Positions 52,240-64,000 are shown, counted from the first letter of the stretch. The stretch: 64,000 bases of DNA from Climacteris rufus (GCA_013398175.1 VZRZ01006453.1:62001-126000); one strand, 5' to 3'. The notes: a model not told the origin generated them from the sequence alone. Program-made: numbers and translations.

Positions 52240-53172
52240 TGTCAGAAACTGAAATAGTTCACACCTTAAACATAGTTATAGCAAAACTGTATAAAGAAGC
52301 CACAACCACCACCCCTGCCTGGAGATAGATGCCTGACTGGAACTTTGGACTGTAAGCCAAAGTGCTGAGATTGGATAAAGGGAATGCTATTGTTCAATCA
52401 TCTCAGGTGTGAGGAGAAGTAAACAAGACCATGCATCCACAAGAAAGCCAAACCCAGCAGCTGTGGTGAACATCCCTGACTGGGTTCGGGCTGAGGGAGG
52501 CCACAGCCCACAGCCCACAGCTCAGAGCAGGTTTGCACAGATTTCACTCCCAACTGAGGTGGGGGAAGGAGGCTTTGAGTGTGGTGTAACCTCTGATCAG
52601 AAGCAATGAACACCCATCCTCACTGACTCGGCTGTGGAACCCCCAACCCCGAGAGAGCTACAGGATATTCACGTGAGGGGCAGCTGAGTGGATGTCATAA
52701 TCCACCAAAGACCCTCTGAAGTGCACCCCAGACTCATTCCTGAGGCCTGGCACCACAGGACTGCACGTGATGTAAAGTGATGCAACAGATCCAGGGCCTG
52801 CTGCAAGAACCAATGGCAAACCTGCCCCCCTCCTCTCCTCCCAGGGCAGGTGCCTGGATTTTCCTACCCAGCCTGAACATATATTAACCCATGGAATTCT
52901 ATGCTTCTTGGGGGACCCTCACCACCAAGAAGACCTGCTGGAGAGGATCAATGCAACATCAGTGGGATCCACAGAGTGGTGATATTTTCTTTCTCTGTCA
53001 CTCTCTTTCTGTCCCCCCACCTCTTTTCCTATTTCTTTCTTTTACATTTTCTCTCTCTCCCATCTTTACTATCAAATAAAATCCATACCATTGACACTGG
53101 CATATGGTCTTATTTGTGCCTTAATTCAGGCAGAGAAATGTCTAAATAACCTTAATAAACTGGACCTTAACA
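52240..53172 (+). mobile_element. Solo LTR inside a CR1 (933 bp)
   Basis: It begins TGTCAGAAACTG and ends GACCTTAACA (TG...CA). It is flanked by TAAGT at 52235-52239 and TAAGG at 53173-53177, a 5-bp duplication with one change, as expected for ERVL-like insertions. Inside are GTATAAAGAAGCCAC near 52290, a CT-rich stretch at about 52985-53065, AATAAA at 53075-53080, then R/U5 text ending in TTATTTGTGCCTTAATTC. I recognise this as a bird LTR type. No internal viral genes. The 130-codon open frame at 53091-53483 spans its end and the CR1 and is not a gene. Confidence 0.85.
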
Positions 53173-54005
53173 TAAGGGACCACCAGAGATTGCTTAGTCC
53201 TACCTCCCTGCTCAAAAAGGGTCACCTAAAGCAGGTTGCACAGGACTGCTTCCAGGTGACTTTTGAATACATCCAGAGACGGAGATTTCACACACTCTCT
53301 CTGGACAGCCTGTTCCAATGCTTTGTCACCCTCAAAGTAAATAAGCTTTTCCTTGTGTACAATTGGAACTTACTGTGTTTCTGTTTGTGTCTGTTGCCCT
53401 TCTTCTGTCCCTGCTTGGCACCACTGAAAAGGTCCTGGCCTCATCCTCTTGACACCCTCACTTCAGATACTTGTATACATTGATAAGACTCCCCCTCAGC
53501 TAACTCTTCTTGAGGTTAAACAGGCCCAACCCTCAGTCTTTTCCCATAAGTGAGTTGTTCCAGTCCCCTAATCATATTTTTTGCCTTTCACTGAAATCAC
53601 TCCAGGAACTCCGTGTCTCTCTCATACTGAAGAGCCCAAAACTGGACACAGATTCCAGATGTGGTCTCACCAGGGCTGAGTAGAGGGAAAGGATCACCTC
53701 CCTTGACCTGCTGGCAATGCTCTTCTTAATGCACTCCAGGATCCCCTTGGCCTTCTTGGCCACGAGGAAGGCACACTGCTGGCTCACAGACAGCTTGTTG
53801 TCCACCAGGACCCCAGGTCCTTCTCCACAGAGCTGCCTTCAGGCAAATCAGTACCTAGCCTGCACTTGTGCACAGGGTTATTCTTCCCCAGGTGCAGGAC
53901 CTTGCATTTGCCTTTGTTGAACTTCATAGGTTCCCCTCTGCTCAATTCTCCAGTCTGTCCAGGTCTTCCTGAACGCACTCAGCACAGAATTCTCCAGTAT
54001 CAGTA
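53173..54005 (-). mobile_element. CR1 LINE, main part of the split copy
   Basis: It continues the CR1 whose tail is at 52197-52239. The minus strand shows the reverse-transcriptase C-terminal remnant, with MDNKLSVSQQC, VAKKAKGILECI and LYSALVRPHLE at about 53600-53805 and MKFNKGKCKVLHLGKNNP at about 53860-53925, in different frames with stops. It is related to but distinct from the copy at 22553. The 5' edge is approximate. Confidence 0.9.
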
Positions 54006-55785
54006 ATTTCTCCCAGTGTTCTGAAAGCTCTCGCTACTTGCATTTTAGTAAAACAGATTCCTAGCTTCATTCCCTCAAACTTCCTCACTTCTGAAGACAA
54101 GGAAAGAAAAAACAAAACCCAAGTGCATCTGCAAGCAGTATGGTCTGAGGAAGCCAAGGTCTGGAGGAAGGAGCAGTGACTTTGTTTTAAAATGGATAGA
54201 TTCAAAAACTTGAAACACTTGCCACCAAATCTCACAGTGTTTGTCAGCACCTTAGAACTTCATATAAGAGCAAAACATTGCTTTTCAAACCTCTTCAATT
54301 ATGCCTTCTGCTGCTCTGCAGCACCCAGGTTCTATTCTAATCCCAATTCCTCTCTCATTTCTCTCCCCATCCTACCATTAAATATTTCATTCTTCTATTC
54401 ACAGACTGAGCTTTCTGATCTTTTGGAAAAAAAAAAACCCACATTATCTTTCTCTTTATTATGAATTTTATGTGTTATTCTGGCAGTAAAAATCCCTTTC
54501 CTCCAGTCACATGATTATGGCCATTAAAAATCATATGTTCCTGAGGAGATAATGTACTTACATTTTTTTAGCATGGAAATATCAATTGTGCCTCAGGTAT
54601 ACAATGCAATCTGCTCAATGTTTTGAAGCCAAAAGACCTTGTCTTCAGGTATTCAGTGCTATTACACCGATTACCTTCTGTTTCTGTTGTTGTTTTTGTT
54701 GATTGTCCTGATCTGTCTGAATTGCAGGTGTGGCTATAATGTTCCTAGGAAATCCTGTCCAGATCCCAGCATAGAATTTATTGACAGCTATCAAAAAGAC
54801 TCTTCCTAGAAAATCTGAGGATGTAACTATGGGTTGAATTAGTTAGTGTTTTATGCCCACCCTTCCACATGGTCAGTGTTCACAATCCCACAAACAAGTC
54901 TCATTACCTCACTACCTTCTTATCAACTGTGTTTACTGTGTCTTTGGGTTTTTCCTTTCTTTTCTTGATGCTAGTCTTATTTTGCAAAAACAAACAAAAC
55001 ACAAAGCCAAACAAAACCAAAAATTGAAAACAGAAGACTGAACTCAGTTCGGCCAAAAAAAAAAAACCAATTACAGCTGTGTAACTGCATTGATCTGGGT
55101 GGAGATAGATAAGAACAAAGCCCAGGCTCTCAGTGTACTGATACCTATGTTATCCTGCTTCTTGTATTGCTGTCAGTTTTCTTTCGCTTATATATGTGGA
55201 ATTTTTATCTTTTCAGAATATGGAGACATTTCTTGTTTATGTTCAACTCATTATTGTATAAAAACATTGTTTCCTAAAAGGTAAGCTTGTGACTAATCCA
55301 TTAGATTGAGGCTGCAGCAATACTATGGAATTAGACTGGATATCAGCACAAGGATATAGCAAGGACAGTTTAATGACAGTGGCACAGACAAAATGTATCA
55401 TATGCATATGGCTACAGTCAAAGCAAAGAAACAGGAAAAGCTCAGCTCCATGGTTAAGCACTGAGTTTACACTGGGGACCAAACACTCCTTTCTAGAGGG
55501 AAAATTGCTCACCAGAGATCTGAGGGTTTGTGGTTTACATTTGACATTCTTCAAGCTATTTTCTGCTCTATTTCTCAAAATAACTCTCTTGTCTTTTCTG
55601 ATGCCAAAGCTATATGATGTAGTACAGTCATTCAGTCTGAGGTTTTCATCAGTCATTACTTCTTTGTAAATTATGTTTACTCTTCTCTGGGACAGATTTA
55701 TCTAGAATTTGCTCTTCACTGTTGATAACATATGATTATATATTTCATACACAGACAAGGAATATGCCTTTGGTAATTGTAAAGT
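54006..55785. other. No gene accepted; AT-rich DNA
   Basis: At 55243-55669 both strands are open for over 110 codons (137 on minus, 114 on plus). I see no splice sites or family signature, so neither is called. Confidence 0.4.
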
Positions 55786-55877
55786 TGATTATAAAATTAT
55801 AAAATTCGTTATAAAATTATGAAATTCATTTTAAAATTATAAATTATAGAATTATAAAATTATAAAATTAATAAATT
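55786..55877. repeat. AT-rich minisatellite (ATAAAATT-type units)
   Basis: Imperfect units such as TTATAAAATTAT recur over about 90 bp, with rare G or C interruptions. Confidence 0.88.
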
Positions 55878-56067
55878 GAGGATTCCCATATCACTTTGAC
55901 CACAGTTTTGCACAAATCTGTTGACTTTTCCTTCATTCCTTCTCATTATATAAGTTTTTATTTCCTTAATTTGTATTATTTTTTAGAACTCGTTTATTTT
56001 ATAAGTGTTCCTTATTCATTTATTTGATTGACATCAACTGGTGATAACAGAACAAAACAAAGCTGGG

Positions 56068-57456
56068 TGTGCTGGTTTTGCAGGGCCTGGTTTTTTGGTA
56101 GTGAGGGGGCCACAAAATGGCTTCTGTGAAAAACTCCTTGAAGCTTCCACAGCCGTCCCGTAGAGCCATTCCCTGACGGCTCTGAAGATGGGTGTGTTGC
56201 TGGCCATGGTTGGGCCAATTAGAGATGCAGGTAACACCTCTGTGACAACATACTTAAGAAGAAATCTAAACAAAGTACAGCTGCACAGCTTTAGTTCTAG
56301 TTAGACGAAGAGGAGGAGTGAGAACATGTAAGAGAAAACAGCTATGGAGAGTCCAAAGTCAGATAAGAAGAAGAAGGAGGAAGGAGGTGCTTCAGACATT
56401 GAGGCCAAAACATCCCTGCTGCCTGTGGTAAGGACTATGTTGAAGCAGTGTCCCCCTGCAGCCTGGAGGCCCACAGAGATGCGGAGATACATCCCCAGCC
56501 ATGGAGAAGGAGCCCATGCCAAAGCTGGAGGGATGGATGCCTAGAGGAGGGGCTGTGTTCTGGTGGAAGGTAGACAATGAATGAAGAGGCCCTGCTCCCG
56601 AATCCAGTGGGAATCATCATTGATAAAAAGGCCTTGCTTTTCCCCCACTCTGAGTGGGACCAGCCCAACCTTGGAAGGACTGTACTTTGTGGTGGAGAAA
56701 CTGGTGCGAGAAAATTCACATCATGTCACAGCAGTTTTGGAAAGGGGATTGATGCCACAGTGCTTGCAGAAAGAAAAACTGGGTCCCTCCTCCCTAAGCA
56801 GTGAAAGAAAAATCTTGGGTGATAAACTGACCAGAAAAACCCCCCATTGTTGCCCTGACTTCTGCAGTTCTGGATGTTATCATTCTTTTGTAACTAGCTC
56901 TCATACATTCTTTGTAAACATAGCCATATTATTGTAACGGTATCTTTTTATTTACATTCCTTTCTCCTGGGCACAGAAGTTTGATGGACATTTCCTTTGA
57001 CCAGTGTGATTGAGGGGAAGCCCTTTGTCTCCTCCAATACACAGTGGCTTATGAGACACATATAAAATAAAGGTGGACGGGGGAAGCCCAGAGCTTGTTC
57101 CTTCACTTTCCAGAGGTTTCTGTCTCCTTCTTTCGTGTCGTTACTGCGACACCCCATCTGTTTCTCCCTGTGCTGTTGGTGGGGAAGGAGGAGGGGGCTG
57201 GGGGGAAAAGAAGGTGTTTTAAGGGCTCATTTTATTTCTCAGTATCCTCCTCTGATTTTGTTAGCAATAAATTCACTTAATCTCTTCAAGTTGAGCCTGT
57301 TTTGCCTTTGAAGTTAGTTAGTTAGAGTTTTTCACCCAGTCTTTATCTCAAAATCCCGTGAACTCTTCATTAAAATTTTCTCTCCTCTGTCCAGCTGCAG
57401 TGAGGGGAAGGGTTGGTTGTGGGGACCTGGTGTTTGGCCAGCCTCAAACCAGAACA
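56068..57456 (+). mobile_element. ERVL-type solo LTR hosting a nested LTR (about 1.08 kb plus 310 bp)
   Basis: It begins TGTGCTGGTTTTGCAGGGCC and ends CTCAAACCAGAACA. The flanks CTGGG (56063-56067) and CTAGG (57457-57461) form a 5-bp duplication with one change. Recognised bird LTR landmarks are CTGGTTTTTTGGTAG, ACAACATACTTAAGAAG (TATA-like region), the internal CCCCTGCAGCCTGGAGG-type text, GGGGGAAAAGAAGGTGTTTTA, AATAAA at 57266-57271 and TCTCTCCTCTGTCCAGC in U5. It is interrupted at 56848-57151 by another LTR. Open frames inside (up to 118 codons) are not genes. Confidence 0.92.
56848..57151 (+). mobile_element. Solo LTR, short 6-bp-TSD family, copy 4 (304 bp), nested
   Basis: It begins TGTTGCCCTGAC and ends GTTACTGCGACA. 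The perfect duplication CCCCAT lies at 56842-56847 and 57152-57157. TATAAAATAAAG at 57061-57072 overlaps the TATA and poly(A) signals. It inserted into the ERVL LTR at 56068-57456 and is therefore younger than it. It looks the best preserved of the four copies, retaining CpGs at its 3' end. Confidence 0.95.
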
Positions 57457-57461
57457 CTAGG

Positions 57462-57893
57462 GAATTTACATTGTCAACTGCTTTTGATTCAGCCCAGGAC
57501 TGAGCAAGAAGGTGCTTCCTATAATGAGAATAACTCTACTCAGAAGGAGACAGGAGGACAGATTGCAACACCAGGAGGGAAAAAGAGATGTCAGTTATAG
57601 CATGAGAGGTAAATGAAATGTTTCTTTTGTCTACTGGTGAAACAATCTGCAAGTATGGTTCTGGGATTAATAGAGCCTAATTGCAGACAGGTTTGTTCTT
57701 ACTATTCCCCAACAATTCACTCTGCTTTTGGAGGCTCTCTTCTGCTGAGACCCAATTCTCTAAAATGCTTGAAAGCGAAGGATGCAGACAATTCTTCTTT
57801 TAGGTGTATATGTACACTTTTGTAAATTTTTCTAGATTTTTTAATGAGTCTCTGTATATAAATGTACATACCTATTTACACCAGAAGACAGAT
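57462..57893. other. No gene seen
   Basis: No supportable exon, repeat or RNA was recognised. Confidence 0.5.
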
Positions 57894-57898
57894 GGTGT

Positions 57899-57932
<34 letters not shown>
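57894..57932. repeat. (TG)n microsatellite
   Basis: An almost pure GT run of about 38 bp has one TTT interruption early on. Confidence 0.95.
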
Positions 57933-59490
57933 TAAATATCTTGGAAGATACTTTGAGTATTTGTATGCATGCTTGCGATTTCATAGCATGGAAATAATCT
58001 ATTATACTTTGGGTTTTGTCCTGTTCATTTCCTTTTTATCGTCTTGGAAACATCTCTCCTAGGAAACAACGAAAATCATCTTCTTTGAGGACTGTGTCTT
58101 GTGATGTTTTACACCATAATTCACTTCAGTCAACCTCCAAAAATGACAGTAAGTAGACTGAGTTTCACAATACACATGCTCAATATCCATTTAACAGCTG
58201 TCTCTGTTACTCCAAGTAATGGAACCACTCTACATTTCCTTTACTCCTGTGGTTTCATTTTCAACATGACTTCAGAATCTCTTTTAAAGATTAATGTATG
58301 GATATGCATGTAACTAACAAGTACCAACAAACATAAGTGCACAGCCAGCTATCTCTATCCCTTGACTTAGGTTCCAGACACTTCTATCACACAGAAATTG
58401 AAAATAATGATGTAATATGTGCACTGTTAAATAGCCCAATTATACATACAACTAATATAGATTTTAACTAGGACTAGAGCTGAGGCTCTAAACCATGATC
58501 AATGCCTAATGCAGCAGTAGGCTCTGTCATGTGATGTAGCAGTGCTTGTAGTCTAGATTATTCCCATTCTACCTGATTATATCTAACATTTACTCATCCA
58601 AGTGTTGTTCATCCAGAAAATGCAAAACTGTTTTACCAATACGCATGAATACGCAGCAAAATGGTGCAGTCAAGCAGCATGCAGAGCACCTCCACAGAGC
58701 CTGCACCCATATAGCACACAAAGCGCGAGCACACTTGACGTGCAGGCAAAGAACTGGCATGCTCACAAACTTAAAACTCCTCGATTCACAGCTCTGGCAA
58801 ATGAGTTGCTGCAGACATACATTAAAATCCAAATCCATTTATTGTCTTATGCATACTCTTTTCATTAAAACGTTCTGTGCAGATGAAGGGTGCTATTCAT
58901 GTGTCTCTCTCAGTGTTCTTGTTCAGTTTTATTTTTTCAGTTTTTCCCAATTTATTTTTGGTTGTTTTCTGTTCCTCAGAGGCCAAAATCCAGTATGTAA
59001 AAATGCTTTTAAAAAAGTCAATCAAATCCTAATGTCAAATTCAATAAGGTCAGCTACCACAATAACAGTGTGAAAAGACAATGTTGTCCCAAATTTCTAC
59101 TATTTCCAGAGATGCTGTGAGTTGAAAATTAAGGATAAATTACTGAAGTGCTTAGAATCCCAATTGATATTAAGAAAATGGATCTCACATAATGATTTTT
59201 CCATCCAGTTTATTTATTCTGAATTCTATAGCCATTAATACACTCTAAACTCCAGGGAACTGAAGGCACAAATGTAGAGTTATTTTCCTCACCTTGTTTG
59301 CAGGGAAAAGCTGAATTTCAGGTGCTCATAAAGTAGTATGTATAATTATTGTTATTGTGGAACTGCTCCCTCCCATAGCTTTGGTGCATTTCATGCCTGC
59401 AGGTATGGCACAGAGTGATGGTCGTCTTGAAGAGGGCACCACCAGGAAGCACCAGCTCCAGTAGACAAAGCTCCTCCTGGGGTTCTTCAC
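57933..59490. other. No gene accepted
   Basis: The longest open frame in the window (142 codons, plus, 58645-59073) lies here. A 120-bp stretch at about 58640-58760 is richer in GC and CpG than its surroundings, but I see no family signature or splice context. Confidence 0.4.
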
Positions 59491-59577
59491 AGCTCAAAAG
59501 ATGGCTTTGACAGCTGCAACCCCGTGAGGACTGAAACTGCAGTGTGGCTGGCCATGTCCTGCTCCAGGGATGGATGT
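59491..59577 (-). CDS. Weak candidate exon, 87 bp
   Basis: On the minus strand GGAATTACAG| and GAGCT|GTGAAG enclose one base, 28 codons (HPSLEQDMASHTAVSVLTGL ...) and two bases. The trailing CT plus the first base of exon 47478-47560 would make a leucine codon, so phases agree. The acceptor has a poor pyrimidine tract and a second frame is also open here, so support is thin. Confidence 0.22.
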
Positions 59578-62500
59578 CTGTAATTCCTCTACAGATGAAA
59601 TTATCCATGCAGTCTCAATATGACTGTTCAATCCTTGCCAGTAAACATGGACCAGCAATAAAAAAAAATCTGAGTGAACTTACAAGTATTATGGCGAAGG
59701 GGTTTTGATAAAACTGAGATGAATTAATTTCAGGTTATTAAAATTCATTGTTTCAAAGTTAATGTTTAAGAAAAGGATTGGTGGTTTGTTTTTTTTTTTA
59801 ATCTAATATCAAATAATATGGGGGTTTACCCTGTGTTTCCCAAAGTAAATTATTTAAGGATTAAATTCCTTCCACTTAAGATATTGAAAGACACATGTTG
59901 AATCCTAAGTCTATAAACATACTTACTCTGCAATCAGAATTCATGAATATAGCAGGTACTCTTTGCCAAAAAACAAAAGAAATTATTTTTAAATCTCACT
60001 GGGCAGGTTTCATCTCAGTCACTTTAAATAACTAATTGAGAAAGTAATAGCTTATTCCCTAGAGTTCTCTATTTCTTTCTTTACTTTCTATGAAGTGAGA
60101 TTAGAATGACCACCTTACTCTAAAACATGGAGCTTTTGACATCTATATAAGCACAGGTGTTTTCCACTCATTAAGATTTCAATACTTTGTTCCAAGCTTT
60201 TTAATATATACATTATTTGCAGAATTTAAAGATTATTTTGCTCCCTGTACTATATCACTTCAGTCAAAACATTTCCTCTGGTGAGTTCATTTTCTCATCC
60301 AATGCAGTGAAGCATTAAGCGTCTGCCTACGTCAAACCTTCTGGATATCTCTACTCAAGCCCAAGAACTTTGCTACATAATGTTTACATTTTTAACTTCT
60401 CTGCTGAATGTTGTTCCTAGCATGGATCTTACTAAGAAAACAGTACAGAGAGTTCACAGTATGTTCCAGACAGTTTTTGTGTGCTTTGTTCAGCTCTTGC
60501 TCTGATATATTCCATTAAAAATTCAGCATAGGTAGCTTCTTTGCGTGTACTTCTCATTCCCATAATGGCCATATATCTATTCAGTGCCCTAAATAAAGCA
60601 GGATGAAGACTTTGTTTGAGAATAAAGCGTCCTGTTGAGTTTTTTAAAAAAATACTGTATTAACATTGTCAGAAACTGGTTTCGTTTTGCGCTCTGTGTA
60701 TAAGTGATACTTCTATTTTCAGTGGTCTTATTTCTGAGTTGTATGAGTGTGAGGAATATGAAAAGAATGTGAATTATTGTACAATGATATGGAAATTGAA
60801 TTAATGTTTTATTATAAAAGAATCTCCACCAGTCATTTGAAGTGGTCCATTATGTATATTCCTTCAACAATTTTTAGACTGTTTACAAGAAATAATCAAC
60901 ATTACAGAATTATGTTCTAACCTTGGGAAATTTTTATTTCCATACCAGTGTATTTCACCTCAGGTAACAAAAGCCCTACCTCCCCTTCCACATATGATTT
61001 TAGTCTTAACAGCCAATGACTTTGTAAAGAATTGTACAGAGAAAGATCAGATGCTGTAGAGAATCCATACAATAACAGTTGGATTGTTTAAGAGAACATA
61101 GACTAAGGCTGAATAATTATGCAAAAGATAAATCATCTAGCCATGTAATTAATTTGGAATTACAATGACAGTAAAGGTACAGTTAAATTCTTATTGATAC
61201 ATAAAATTGTGATAAATGTTAATATATTTAATTGGTATTTAACAAGATAGCTGTAGCAAGTTTATTAAATATCCATTTACATACTTCACAAATGCCAGCA
61301 TTTTTAACAATTAAGTCCACATTTAGAATACAGTGCAGCCTTGGAGTATTACTGGATACAATAGGTGGGATAAGTAGCACTAGCTCCATTTCCCTTCTGA
61401 TCTTTATATCATGGTCAGGATGAAATCAGTTAGAATTAAATTAAAAGAAACTCTTTTTCACCTTAACTATCAGGATGTCATAAATAGAAAGACAAACTAG
61501 ACAGTAATAGCTAGTGGACAATTTTGATTTTAATATCTCTGTGCCTCCCTTTCACACCTTTAAATTATTTATAACATTCAAGCTGACTCTTTACAAATGT
61601 AAGCATTCTATATTCACCATGATTATAATATGCTCTGATAAATTTGTGAACTGATGATGCTAGAAAGTACAGAGAAATTAAACCCAGAAGCTCTGTCAGG
61701 CTTTAACTAATTATGACAAATAAAATGCGAGAATGTAAAAAGTTATGCGTGGGAACTTGAGTCACTTTAGAAAGCCAGCTACAATCAGAAAATGTCAAAA
61801 TAGTTTGTCAAGTAAGTTTATAACACTTCTTCATTTTCAACAGAGTATCTTAATCATAGAGATGCATAAAAATGCATCTGAAGATGTCATGAAGATAATT
61901 AGATCTGCTTCCTCCCAGACACTAAGATAAAAGGAGACTGGCAAGGTTTTTAAAGATACCATTAAATGAAGAGTGGTGATGGTTCTCCTAGATTTTCTTT
62001 GAAGAACATATTAGATAATGCCTGAATTACAATGAGAGAGATAGAGACACTTGGATAGGAAGAGCAGGAGATTGAACAGGAGACAAGAAACAGAGGAAGG
62101 CTAAGATGGGTGAAAACTCTTGATTAGTCCCAGGCATTTTCTTCTGATTTATTCCTTTGTGACCTAACTGGAGAATGTTTCCTACCAGAGACATTCAATA
62201 TAACAGGCCAGATTTCCAGATCTATTTGAGATTTTAAAAGATGTCTACAAATGTTAAAATGGTATAATGAAAACATGCAAAGTAATGGTCTACATGTTCC
62301 AAATTTGTTATTTATTCTGACATTTTATTTAAGACAATAAGAGCATGCTTTCATTATGTTTGCCTGGTCTGCTTCTGGGAAGACAGTGTTCTCCAACTGA
62401 CAGGAATGCACTGGGCTACTTTTTAGAGTTTCCAGGAGCTCAACTCTTGGAGTCATTGTTCTTGGCTAGCAGTTAATGATGAATAGCACAGAGGAACAGG

Positions 62501-64000
62501 GCATTAAACTGGTTTGCTTTGGGATGCAGAAGACTTGCCCAAAGTCTTCAATAAAGCCCATGTATGTTCTAGTAAGAATTTCAGTGGTTTCCAATTATTT
62601 TAGTACATAGACTATCTTGCATCTATTTTTCAACCAAAAACAAGAATACAAGATTTATGATACTAATAAGACAAGGCACCACACGTATAAACCAGACCAT
62701 ATTAATAAAAAGTATTAATCTCAGCAGTACTTTTAAAAGTAAAGAAAATTACAATATTCTTCTGAAATTTTCCCAAAATTGCTTCAGTTTTGTAAGTATT
62801 TCTAAAGTCAGATAAACAAAATTCCACAACAGCAATATGCTGGCAGTCAGTATGCTGACTGTGTTCTTATTTTCTGCTTTTTTCTCAGTCAGTGGCTCAA
62901 TGGCTATTTCCCCACTTCCCTCTAGAAAGCATTCAACACATACAAGTTCCAATTTATAAAATTTCACCTGATATTTCTTGTATATTTTCCTGCTGCTAGG
63001 TTTACTCAAATAAAAATGATGACCCAATTTCTACTTGAAACATTCACTACATCCTCCTTCTACTAAACCTTTTGAGACCAAAAATTTTAGTAAAAAAGCA
63101 CCATTCTTTCCACTTGCTGTGTTGTAATATCACCAAACGTTGATTCCTGTTAATTTTTCTCTAATGGTTCCTTCAGGTTCATAACAATTTTTATGTACTT
63201 TACCATATTTTCCTAGATTCTAAATCATCTGGATACCAGAAAAATTATAGAAATTATTATTAGTGTTTTAGAAAATAAGCCAAATCCTACTTCCATCTGG
63301 AAATTTATAAATCTGAACCATAGGTCATTTGCTATTTGGCTACAGATGTGTGGATTTAGTCCAAATTAAAGCCAATGTAATTAAGACCAGAATTGTCCCT
63401 TAAAACACATTCTAAGTAATCAAGGATTAAATGTACTAATTTATTTTATTTTGGGGAATTACTGTACCAGTTATGTTTTCTAGGTCAAAGTGAAAAACAG
63501 TAAAATCAGTGAAACTGGAATATATGATTTTTTTTTTCAGAAGAAACACTTAAAATTTCTAGGATAAAAAGGATTGCATAGGGTCAATAAAATTCATTAA
63601 TACATATTTTAAAAAAATACAGACAATGTCATTTATATCAATTAATAAAAGTGTCATAAACATATACATTTCAACTCTTAATCCAGAGTCACAATTCAAA
63701 AGACCTGTGATCAGTGCAAATATCAATTAGTCAGTGATGTGCATGAGGAAGGGACATTTTCAGCCCCATATTTTTCAGGTAGCCATGGTCATGTGCTCTG
63801 ACCATGTTACTTGAACAGGTCTAACACTTGCTGGTGGGAAAGTATTGGAACTCAAATGCATAAATGATTAAATGTAGGCAGATATATTTTTACACTATTT
63901 CAGAAATCATTTGCCATTGAAAATTGTATGCAAACAGAGTTGTAATTTCATGCATTTACAAATAAAAAAACAGTTTTAAAAGCATTTCTGTAGACCTATA
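59578..64000. other. No gene accepted; AT-rich DNA
   Basis: A minus-strand frame at 62749-63027 (92 codons) includes CAGCAG and ATCAG|GTGAAA sites and a hydrophobic SILTASILLLWNFVYL run, but no coherent exon could be closed. No mobile element was recognised. Confidence 0.45.

Noticed and set aside
55243..55669. Open frames of 137 (minus) and 114 (plus) codons over the same DNA
   Set aside because: Both strands being open points to local low stop density. No acceptor/donor pair or recognised family.
56344..56937. Open frames up to 118 codons
   Set aside because: They lie within the ERVL-type LTR and the nested LTR, which are non-coding.
58645..59073. Longest open frame in the window, 142 codons, plus strand
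   Set aside because: No family motif, no splice context, composition close to translated non-coding DNA, and an overlapping plus frame is also open.
1..64000. CRISPR array, operon, phage or plasmid module, tRNA or rRNA gene
   Set aside because: The tandem repeats are simple microsatellites or minisatellites without spacers. There are no clustered long ORFs or ribosome binding sites. CR1 and ERV elements show an avian nuclear genome. No cloverleaf or rRNA core text was recognised, though a tRNAscan/Infernal run would be decisive.

Overview
The window is vertebrate nuclear DNA and almost certainly avian. Four truncated CR1 LINEs all end in the characteristic CR1 tail (here read as its reverse complement, TCACAGAATCACAGAAT), and there are several solo LTRs of bird ERVL and ERVK type. 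The sequence is AT-rich, CpG-poor and dense in stops on both strands. No bacterial, phage or CRISPR structure is present, and I recognise no tRNA, rRNA or other RNA gene. Most of the 64 kb is intron or intergenic DNA.

The only well-supported gene signal is a set of spliced exons on the minus strand. Three exons (44776-44899, 42978-43077, 42079-42143) have good GT/AG borders and join in one reading frame, giving 96 residues of hydrophobic, helix-rich protein. I do not recognise the family. Weaker minus-strand candidates lie upstream of them in the gene's direction (59491-59577, 47478-47560, 47096-47178) and downstream (33923-34039, 2267-2464, 1965-2045, 1592-1662). They may be further exons of the same gene, alternative ends, or chance.

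Mobile elements, left to right: CR1 fragments at 337-500, 4955-5615, 22553-23970 and a split copy at 52197-54005, all on the minus strand. Four solo LTRs belong to one short family of 304-322 bp (26785-27099, 38343-38664, 40115-40428, 56848-57151), each with a perfect, different 6-bp target duplication. There are longer ERVL-type LTRs at 29154-29696 and 56068-57456, a TG...CA LTR at 52240-53172, and another LTR-like unit near 48640-49083. Two nestings are visible: the 52240 LTR sits inside a CR1, and a short-family LTR sits inside the 56068 LTR. Both fix relative ages.

Other structure: an isolated CpG- and G-run-rich patch of about 150 bp at 17291-17437, an 87-nt polypyrimidine tract at 26187-26273, several microsatellites and minisatellites, an 18-bp perfect palindrome at 1713-1730 and a 12-bp-arm hairpin at 48047-48074. 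I found no new multi-gene system. The points most worth a second look are the unidentified spliced gene, the short LTR family and the CpG-dense patch.
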